Part shown: one piece after another, positions 5,185 to 9,836 of the stretch
How positions within the stretch are numbered: the stretch's first letter is position 1
Layout of the letters: each line of letters starts with the position of its first letter
Assembly (NCBI RefSeq): GCF_000173615.1
Contig: NZ_ABZS01000049.1
Coordinates: forward strand, 1 to 9,836
Direction: 5' to 3'
DNA from: Sulfurihydrogenibium yellowstonense SS-5
GTDB lineage: Bacteria; Aquificota; Aquificia; Aquificales; Hydrogenothermaceae
DNA length: 9,836 nucleotides
Position numbers and translations under genes: made by a program
The notes under the pieces: model-generated
Told to the model about the DNA's origin: nothing
Seen by the model: the letters and a program-made list of their open reading frames with translations, nothing else
Databases searched by the model: none

Positions 5185-5841
5185 TTGGTAAAAGTTGCAT
5201 GGAGCACCACACATCAGGAATTTATAATATCGGACCATTATTATTTTTCAAAATTACAAAGATACGCAAAAGAAAATGACATTCATGTTGATGAAGTTGA
5301 TGAGTTTGAGAAATTTGCAGATTATGATGTAATAATTTTTAACTATCCTGAAATTCCTTTTAAAAAAGAAGAAGTTGATTTTATACAAGAGCTTGTAAAG
5401 AAGGGCAGAAAAGTTGGAATCTTTGCTTACTACAAAAACGAGGATAGAATAGCAGACACATGTAATACAATGTCTGAAAGATTTGGAATCAAGTTTAACG
5501 GTGATATCATCACAGATGATGTAAATAATTATGATAATGACAATTTATTGATTACTACAACAAAAACATTTGAAAAAATGAAAGAAAGAGGGATTGAAAA
5601 GGTTATTTTAGCTTGTACAGACTCTTTAACCATAACAGGGAATAACGTTCAAGCTTTAATTCACGCTGAAGATACTGCCAAATCTTTACTTGGAAAAGAG
5701 AAAATATTATTTGCAAGTTATATGGACCCATCAGGTGGTTGTTTTGTTGCAGGCGGCACATGTGTATTTTGGGATAACTATTCAATAGATTTATACAACA
5801 ATAAACAACTGTCTATCGCATTACTCAGCCATAAGAAATGA
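5185..5841 (+). CDS. GldG/IFT52-like (glutamine amidotransferase-fold) protein, function unknown
   Basis: The product has 218 residues with no signal peptide or membrane helix, so it is cytoplasmic. Strand-helix alternation is visible: KVAWSTTHQEFIISD at the N-terminus, DYDVIIFNYPEIPF (46-59), EEVDFIQELVKKGRKVGIFAYY (62-83), and a C-terminal block GGCFVAGGTCVFWDNYSID (184-202) followed by NNKQLS. This order resembles the class-I amidotransferase-like domain of GldG and IFT52 proteins, in which a glycine-rich strand-turn is followed by a conserved Asn. No catalytic Cys-His-Glu triad is apparent, so enzymatic activity is doubtful. The start is TTG at 5185 with a strong GGAGGT seven bases upstream and no better alternative. 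The stop overlaps the trmI start as ATGA, making this the first gene of the operon with trmI, proB and sppA. The family assignment is tentative. Confidence 0.85.
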   Translation: MVKVAWSTTHQEFIISDHYYFSKLQRYAKENDIHVDEVDEFEKFADYDVIIFNYPEIPFKKEEVDFIQELVKKGRKVGIFAYYKNEDRIADTCNTMSERFGIKFNGDIITDDVNNYDNDNLLITTTKTFEKMKERGIEKVILACTDSLTITGNNVQALIHAEDTAKSLLGKEKILFASYMDPSGGCFVAGGTCVFWDNYSIDLYNNKQLSIALLSHKK

Positions 5842-6599
5842 TAAAAGAAGGTGATACGGTTCATTTAAGGGGCAGAAAAAGCTCTTTTTTCATAATTTTA
5901 GAAAGGGGAAAGGAGCTTTCTACCCACCTTGGAAGCATTAAACATGATGATATAATCGGTAAAAATTTTGGAGAAACAGTTTTTACACATAAAGGTGAGC
6001 CTTTTATCTTAATTCGTCCTACTCTTTATGAGCTTATAATGTTTGGGATTAAGAGATATACTCAAATCATCTATCCAAAAGATTCTGCTTACATAACATT
6101 AAAACTTGGTCTTACAGATGGAATGAAAGTTCTTGAGTCTGGGATTGGTAGCGGTGCATTAACTATCGTAATGGCAAATGCAGTTAAGCCAAAAGGTAAA
6201 ATTTATGTTTATGAAAAAGAAGAAAAATTTTTAAAAAATGCATTAAACAACCTAAAACTTGCAAAGCTTGATTATGTAGTACAGCCACATTTAAAAGATC
6301 TATCAGAAGAGATAGAAGAAAAAGATTTTGACGCTGCTTTTATAGATGTAAGAGAACCTTGGCTTTATTTAGAAAATGTAAAAAACGTTTTAAAGCCTGG
6401 TTCGATGATAGGTTTTTTGGTTCCAACAACAAACCAAGTCTCAGAAGTATTAAAAGAACTAAAAAAATTAGATTTTATAGATTTGGAAGTAGAAGAGATT
6501 TTACTTCGTCAGTACAAACCTGTTCCGGATAGACTTAGACCGGAAGATAGGATGGTAGCCCATACTGGATATCTAATTTTCGCAAGGAAAGGAAATTAA
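5838..6599 (+). CDS. trmI: tRNA (adenine-58-N1)-methyltransferase
   Basis: The enzyme uses S-adenosylmethionine to make m1A58 in the T-loop of tRNA, a modification linked to tRNA stability in thermophiles. The 253-residue length suits bacterial TrmI. A small N-terminal barrel domain (about 1-70: GDTVHLRGRK, GKNFGETVFT, FILIRPTLYE) precedes a class-I methyltransferase fold. Motif I is VLESGIGSGALT (98-109), an acidic residue for the cofactor ribose lies in YEKEEKF (125-131), and the motif DVREPW (170-175) carries the family's D-x-x-x-PW-type active-site signature. RPEDRMVAHTGYLIFARK closes the protein. The ATG lies in an ATGA overlap with the preceding gene, indicating coupled translation, and the stop abuts the proB start. 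The bacterial form is usually a homotetramer. Confidence 0.93.
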   Translation: MIKEGDTVHLRGRKSSFFIILERGKELSTHLGSIKHDDIIGKNFGETVFTHKGEPFILIRPTLYELIMFGIKRYTQIIYPKDSAYITLKLGLTDGMKVLESGIGSGALTIVMANAVKPKGKIYVYEKEEKFLKNALNNLKLAKLDYVVQPHLKDLSEEIEEKDFDAAFIDVREPWLYLENVKNVLKPGSMIGFLVPTTNQVSEVLKELKKLDFIDLEVEEILLRQYKPVPDRLRPEDRMVAHTGYLIFARKGN

Positions 6600-7706
6600 A
6601 TGGAAAGAAGGCAGTATATAGAGAAAGCTAAAAGAATTGTAATTAAAATAGGTTCTCAACTTCTTGAAAAAGACAATGATATAGACACTGAGTTTATCTC
6701 AGACCTTGCAAGACAGATATCTTTACTAAAAGACAAAGAGATTATTATCGTTTCATCCGGCGCAGTTTTAGCAGGAGTCAAAAAATTAAAACTTCCATCA
6801 AGACCAAAGAACATCACAGAAAAACAAGCAGTAGCAAGCGTTGGACAGGCATATTTGATGCAAATCTATGATAAATTTTTCTCAGAGTATAATCTCATTA
6901 TAGGACAGGTACTACTTACAATTGAAGGGCTTCAGGAGAGAAAAAGATATCTTTATGCAAAGGAAACTTTAAATAAGCTTATAGAGTTTAATGTTGTTCC
7001 AATCATAAATGAAAATGATGCTATTGCAGTTGAAGAAATTGTATTTGGAGACAATGATTTTTTGGCAGCACATGTATCGCTACTGACAGATGCAAATCTA
7101 TTAATAATTCTTTCTACCGCCGGCGGTCTTTATACAGATGACCCCTCTAATCCGGACGCTAAGCTGATAGAAGAAATTAAAGCAGATGTAGACGAAGCTT
7201 TAAACTTTGCGAAAAGCTCAAAATCTAAATTTGGCAGCGGTGGAATGAGAAGCAAGCTTGAAGCTGCAAAAATTGCCACTCAACACTCAATTCCTGTAAT
7301 CATTGCGCCAAAGAAAAAAGATATAATAGTTGATATTTTATCCGGAAATAAAATAGGAACTTTTATCCATCCTCACAAAGCAAAAAAGTCAAGCAGTAAA
7401 AAAAGTTGGCTTGAGCTTTTATCTTATCCAAAAGGAAAGCTGATTGTCGATGCTGGTGCAGAGAAAGCTTTAAAAGCGGGAAAAAGTTTGCTTCCAAGTG
7501 GAATTAAAGAAGTTGAAGGAATATTCAATCAAAAAGATGTAGTAGCTATAGCTAACGAAGAAGGAAACATTATCGGCAAAGGAATTGTAAATTTAGGCTA
7601 CAAAGAAATTAAAAAGATAAAAGGTCTTAAAACAGAAAAAGCAAAAGAAATTTTAGGAAAAGATGTTGAGGAAGTTATACACGCAGATAACATTGTCATC
7701 TTTTAG
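6600..7706 (+). CDS. proB: Glutamate 5-kinase with C-terminal PUA domain
   Basis: ProB phosphorylates L-glutamate with ATP to gamma-glutamyl phosphate, the first and usually feedback-inhibited step of proline synthesis. The 368-residue length matches two-domain bacterial ProB. The amino acid kinase domain spans about 10-255, with VIKIGS (14-19), VSSGAV (51-56), NENDAI (138-143), FGDND (149-153), STAGGLYTDDP (172-182) and GSGGMRSK (212-219). A PUA domain spans about 278-357, with GKLIVDAGAEKAL, GKSLLPSGIKEVEG and a D-V-V-A-I strand. The ATG directly follows the trmI stop, and the GGAAAGGAAA ribosome site lies in the trmI end. proA and proC are not in the window, so the pathway genes are scattered. 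No mutation in a key motif is seen. Confidence 0.97.
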   Translation: MERRQYIEKAKRIVIKIGSQLLEKDNDIDTEFISDLARQISLLKDKEIIIVSSGAVLAGVKKLKLPSRPKNITEKQAVASVGQAYLMQIYDKFFSEYNLIIGQVLLTIEGLQERKRYLYAKETLNKLIEFNVVPIINENDAIAVEEIVFGDNDFLAAHVSLLTDANLLIILSTAGGLYTDDPSNPDAKLIEEIKADVDEALNFAKSSKSKFGSGGMRSKLEAAKIATQHSIPVIIAPKKKDIIVDILSGNKIGTFIHPHKAKKSSSKKSWLELLSYPKGKLIVDAGAEKALKAGKSLLPSGIKEVEGIFNQKDVVAIANEEGNIIGKGIVNLGYKEIKKIKGLKTEKAKEILGKDVEEVIHADNIVIF

Positions 7707-7717
7707 AGGATAGAAAA

Positions 7718-8542
7718 ATGAAGAAGAAGATCTTGATCGGAATAATAGCGTTGATAGTAATTTTTTATGTCATCTCTGCTTTGCGTTATGAATCTCAGCC
7801 AAAGGTTGGACTTATAAGAATAGAGGGAACCATTACAGATTATTTAGACACTGTGTCTATAATCTCACAAGCAACAAAAGATGAGAGTATCAAAGCTGTT
7901 GTGATTGATGTTGATAGTCCTGGCGGTGCTGTTGGTGCATCTCAGGAAATTTACAGAGCTATTGAAAAATTAAGAGAAAAAAAGCCTGTGGTTGTATCAA
8001 TGGGAAACGTTGCTGCATCTGGAGGATACTATATCTCAGCTCCTGCTAATGTAATCTATGCAAACCCTGGAACAATAACAGGAAGCATTGGTGTAATCAT
8101 TCAGCATGTTGATGTAAGCGAAATTTTAAACAAATTTGGTGTAAAAGTAAATACAATTAAAAGCGGAGCTAATAAAGATATTCTGTATCCAACAAAACCT
8201 TTACTTCCTGAGCAAAAAGCATTGCTTGAAAAAACTGTGATGGATGTTTACGATCAGTTTTTAGATGCAATTGTAAAATATAGACCTATCAAAAAAGACA
8301 TTTTAAAAAGCTATGCCGATGGAAGAGTATTTAGTGGAAATGAGGCAAAAGCTCTTGGGCTGGTTGATAAAATAGGAAACATTCAGGATGCCATCTCGGA
8401 GGCTAAAAAACTTGGAAAGTTAAAGGAAGATGCACCTGTAATAGAACTTAAACCTAAAAAGTCATTACTGGATGAGTTTATGAATTCAAAGTTTGGAATG
8501 GAAAAGGTTAAATCAGGAATTTATTATATGATGTCCTTCTGA
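7718..8542 (+). CDS. sppA: Signal peptide peptidase SppA, short form
   Basis: This is a membrane-anchored serine protease of family S49 that degrades cleaved signal peptides and membrane-associated fragments. The 274 residues correspond to the single-domain form found in Bacillus and archaea, not the double-length E. coli form. A signal anchor (KKKILIGIIALIVIFYVISAL, about 2-22) precedes the extracytoplasmic domain. Visible motifs are IDVDSPGGAVGAS (63-75), forming the oxyanion region, MGNVAASGGYY with nucleophile Ser101, TGSIGVI (121-127), and IKSGANKD with the probable general base Lys153. The spacing of 52 residues between Ser and Lys equals that of Bacillus subtilis SppA. GNEAKALGLVDKIG (207-220) completes the family pattern. 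The start lies 11 bases after the proB stop, with GAGGATAG as ribosome site. It belongs to the same operon as trmI and proB without an obvious pathway link. Confidence 0.95.
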   Translation: MKKKILIGIIALIVIFYVISALRYESQPKVGLIRIEGTITDYLDTVSIISQATKDESIKAVVIDVDSPGGAVGASQEIYRAIEKLREKKPVVVSMGNVAASGGYYISAPANVIYANPGTITGSIGVIIQHVDVSEILNKFGVKVNTIKSGANKDILYPTKPLLPEQKALLEKTVMDVYDQFLDAIVKYRPIKKDILKSYADGRVFSGNEAKALGLVDKIGNIQDAISEAKKLGKLKEDAPVIELKPKKSLLDEFMNSKFGMEKVKSGIYYMMSF

Positions 8543-8614
8543 TATGTATCATAACAACAAAAGTTTTTATGTAATATTTTAAATAATGAAAAATTCATTT
8601 AGGAGGAATTAAAC

Positions 8615-8962
8615 ATGTCAGTACAAACAGTAAACTTTATCGTAACAGAATCGGCTGCTAAGGAAATAAAAAGAATAGCAGACGAAAACCAAATTGAAAA
8701 CCCAATTTTAAGGGTTAGAGTAGTTCCTGGTGGATGCTCTGGATTCCAGTATGCAATGGGATTTGATGATGAAATTGCAGAAAATGATAGAGTAGTTGAA
8801 GCTGAAAATGGCGTAAAAATCGCTATTGATGAATTTTCAGCTCCTTATATCAATGGAGCAGTTTTAGATTACGTTATGGACTTTATGGGCGGCGGATTTA
8901 CAATTAAGAATCCAAACGCAGTAAGTTCTTGCGGTTGTGGAAGCTCATTCTCTTGTGGTTAA
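8615..8962 (+). CDS. A-type iron-sulfur carrier (HesB/IscA/ErpA family)
   Basis: This 115-residue protein holds Fe-S clusters or iron and delivers clusters to apoproteins. The three ligands of A-type carriers are present: Cys41 in VVPGGCSGFQY (37-46), and Cys106 and Cys108 in SSCGCGSSF (104-112). An extra Cys114 is next to the C-terminus. IDEFSAPYINGAVLDYV (71-87) and GGGFTIKNPNA (92-102) are also typical. The paralog (IscA, ErpA or SufA) cannot be told apart from sequence alone, so no symbol is given. The ATG has an excellent AGGAGGA. A 72-base gap separates it from sppA, with an AATGAA-AAA-TTCATT hairpin (8585-8599) ending just before the ribosome site, which might affect initiation. A terminator follows at 8982, so this is the last gene of the transcription unit. 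No isc or suf partners are in the window. Confidence 0.96.
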   Translation: MSVQTVNFIVTESAAKEIKRIADENQIENPILRVRVVPGGCSGFQYAMGFDDEIAENDRVVEAENGVKIAIDEFSAPYINGAVLDYVMDFMGGGFTIKNPNAVSSCGCGSSFSCG

Positions 8963-8981
8963 TCTTTAACTAATAAATTCT

Positions 8982-9010
8982 GCACCGCTTAAGGCGGTGC
9001 TTTATTTTAT
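8982..9010 (+). terminator. Intrinsic terminator after the Fe-S carrier gene
   Basis: GCACCGC (8982-8988) pairs perfectly with GCGGTGC (8994-9000) around a five-base TTAAG loop and is followed by TTTATTTTAT. The seven-pair GC-rich stem stands out in this AT-rich DNA. It lies 20 bases after the stop codon and ends the plus-strand operon. Confidence 0.88.
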
Positions 9011-9136
9011 AAGCAACCTATAATAACTCGGATAATGGACAAGAGATAAAATTAAAGTCCTAAATTCTCAGTTAAACTCAATAATTACAAATAAGCCACC
9101 TTTTCCTTGATGCTTATAATTCAGCCTTCTTTTAAT

Positions 9137-9256
9137 GTTATCCTCGAGGACTATAGTCTTAAGGATGTATAAATCTAAAATTAATTTATAAAAATACAAT
9201 ACCTCGGGCGAGAAATTCAATAAAAGTAGGAGATTCTTCGCCGGCTGCATCATGAC
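9137..9256 (+). mobile_element. Diverged long copy of the MITE-like element
   Basis: The unit begins GTTATCCTCGAGGAC...AGTCTTAAGGAT and ends GGCTGCATCATGAC, matching both ends of the 1850-1944 element but with a longer and different middle. That middle contains ATACCTCGGGCGAGAAA (9199-9215), the inverse of the module at 2051-2067 with one mismatch. It may be a copy interrupted by a second short repeat. Confidence 0.55.
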
Positions 9257-9302
9257 ATCTAAGGCTATCCTTCCTTTAATGTTTATCATTCAATCTTTGA
9301 CC

Positions 9303-9340
9303 GTCATCCTGAGGACGTAAGTCCGAAGGATCTCTTTTTT
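9303..9340 (+). repeat. Half copy of the MITE-like element next to mog
   Basis: GTCATCCTGAGGACGTAAGT and the following CCGAAGGATCTC are identical to the left arm of the 1850 element. About 9243-9353 matches about 1931-2047, including the linker CTTTAATGTTTATCATTCAA and the AT-rich tail. The arm would be transcribed in the 3' untranslated region of mog, where ATCCT..GGAC/GTCC..AGGAT could form a hairpin. Confidence 0.65.
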
Positions 9341-9364
9341 AAATTTTATAAAAGCCACTAATAT

Positions 9365-9836
9365 TTACTTATTTTTGGGTCTAAATGATTTAATTTTATT
9401 AGGGTCTGTGTCTATGTATGCTCCTTCTATAAGGTCAATACAATAAGGGATTGCTGGCATCACAGCATCTAAGCATAATTTTATAGATTGAGGCTTTCCT
9501 GGTAGATTTACAATCAAGCAATTTTTTCTTATTCCGGCTGTTTGTCTTGATAATATTGCTGTTGGAACTTGAGATAGTGATACTTGTCTCATTAATTCGC
9601 CAAAACCGGGCATCATTTTTTCACAAACAGCTTCAGTAGCTTCAGGTGTTACATCTCTTTTTGCAGGACCGGTTCCACCTGTTGTTAGGATTAAACTGCA
9701 TCCTTTATTGTCTATCATATCCATAAGTTCTTCTTTAATAAGCTCTAACTCGTCCGGAATCACTCTATAATCAACTTCAAAAGGTGTTATCAAAACGTCG
9801 TTAAGATAATCTATGATAGCTTTTCCGCTAATATCT
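9365..9836 (-). CDS. mog: Molybdopterin adenylyltransferase Mog, 5' end outside window
   Basis: Mog adenylates molybdopterin before molybdate insertion in molybdenum cofactor synthesis. The frame stays open to the right edge (first complete codon GAT at 9833-9835), giving 156 visible residues. These start with DISGKAIIDYLNDVLITPFE, the usual second segment of the MogA/MoaB fold. Expected motifs follow: VIPDE, LILTTGGTGPAKRDVTPEAT, PGFGELMRQVS, AILSRQTAGIRKN, NLPGKPQSIK and the C-terminal IPYCIDLIEG with FRPK near the end. GPAKRD and the FRPK tail fit MogA rather than MoaB. About 15-20 N-terminal residues carrying the IGIVTISDRAS-type strand are missing. An internal TTG at 9793 could be mistaken for the start, but homology clearly extends upstream of it. 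Confidence 0.93.
   Translation of the reverse strand, partial: DISGKAIIDYLNDVLITPFEVDYRVIPDELELIKEELMDMIDNKGCSLILTTGGTGPAKRDVTPEATEAVCEKMMPGFGELMRQVSLSQVPTAILSRQTAGIRKNCLIVNLPGKPQSIKLCLDAVMPAIPYCIDLIEGAYIDTDPNKIKSFRPKNK

Larger units (their letters stand above)
8963..9364. other. Convergent intergenic gap with terminator and repeats
   Basis: The plus operon ends here and mog ends here from the other side. The gap holds the intrinsic terminator (8982-9010), a diverged long MITE-like copy (9137-9256) and a half copy (9303-9340) that begins about 25 bases past the mog stop. No protein gene is supported. The 73-codon frame at 9068-9289 shares its opening MIN-KG...QP with the frame at 1789-1977 because both translate the same repeat. 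Confidence 0.75.

Noticed and set aside
5603..5785. 60-codon minus-strand open frame
   Set aside because: It is antisense to the GldG-like gene with no ribosome site or recognisable product.
9068..9289. 73-codon minus-strand open frame
   Set aside because: It spans the diverged repeat copy and has no family resemblance or ribosome site; it is repeat-derived.
1741..9364. CRISPR array
   Set aside because: The repeats differ in orientation, spacing and length and have no regular spacers.
9365..9793. Mog starting at the TTG at 9793
   Set aside because: The upstream in-frame residues DISGKAIIDYLNDV match the Mog fold, so the true start lies beyond the window.

Overview
The window reads as chromosomal DNA of a thermophilic bacterium of the Aquificales, most likely the Hydrogenothermaceae (Sulfurihydrogenibium-like). 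This is inferred from strong AT bias, Lys/Glu/Ile-rich proteins, a KaiC-like ATPase with a partner-protein type known from thermophiles, and housekeeping genes of bacterial type (ndk, trmI, proB, sppA, an A-type Fe-S carrier, mog). No database search was possible, so the organism is a guess from gene content.

Left block (1-1740, all minus strand): ndk is followed by a small four-helix membrane protein (DUF4149-like), a two-helix membrane protein that ends after a HAMP domain, and a gene cut by the window edge whose product looks like a Roadblock/LC7 fold. Short spacings and overlaps make this one probable operon. Next (2085-4385, minus strand) comes a translationally coupled pair, a KaiC-like RecA-fold ATPase and a helix-turn-helix partner. 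Upstream of it lies a YgjP/DUF45-type metallopeptidase whose HExxH motif reads HKLSH.

An 800-base stretch without a convincing gene (4386-5184) carries a good sigma-70-type promoter for the YgjP gene, a MITE-like repeat and several dyads. The plus-strand operon (5185-8962) then runs GldG/IFT52-like protein, trmI (ATGA overlap), proB (start directly abuts the trmI stop), sppA and an iscA/erpA-type gene, and ends in a clear intrinsic terminator at 8982-9010. At the right edge, on the minus strand, lies mog, whose 5' end is outside the window.

A family of short repeats occupies all three large gaps. Two full copies of about 92-95 bases lie in opposite orientation at 1850-1944 and 4581-4672. A diverged longer copy is at 9137-9256, and half-copies at 1991-2028 and 9303-9340. 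Both full-and-half tandem sets share the same linker. Two small open frames in these gaps (1789-1977 and 9068-9289) are translations of the repeat and are not treated as genes.

The best second looks are the KaiC-like/HTH pair, the apparently inactivated HExxH peptidase, the HAMP-only plus Roadblock-like module behind ndk, and the repeat family.
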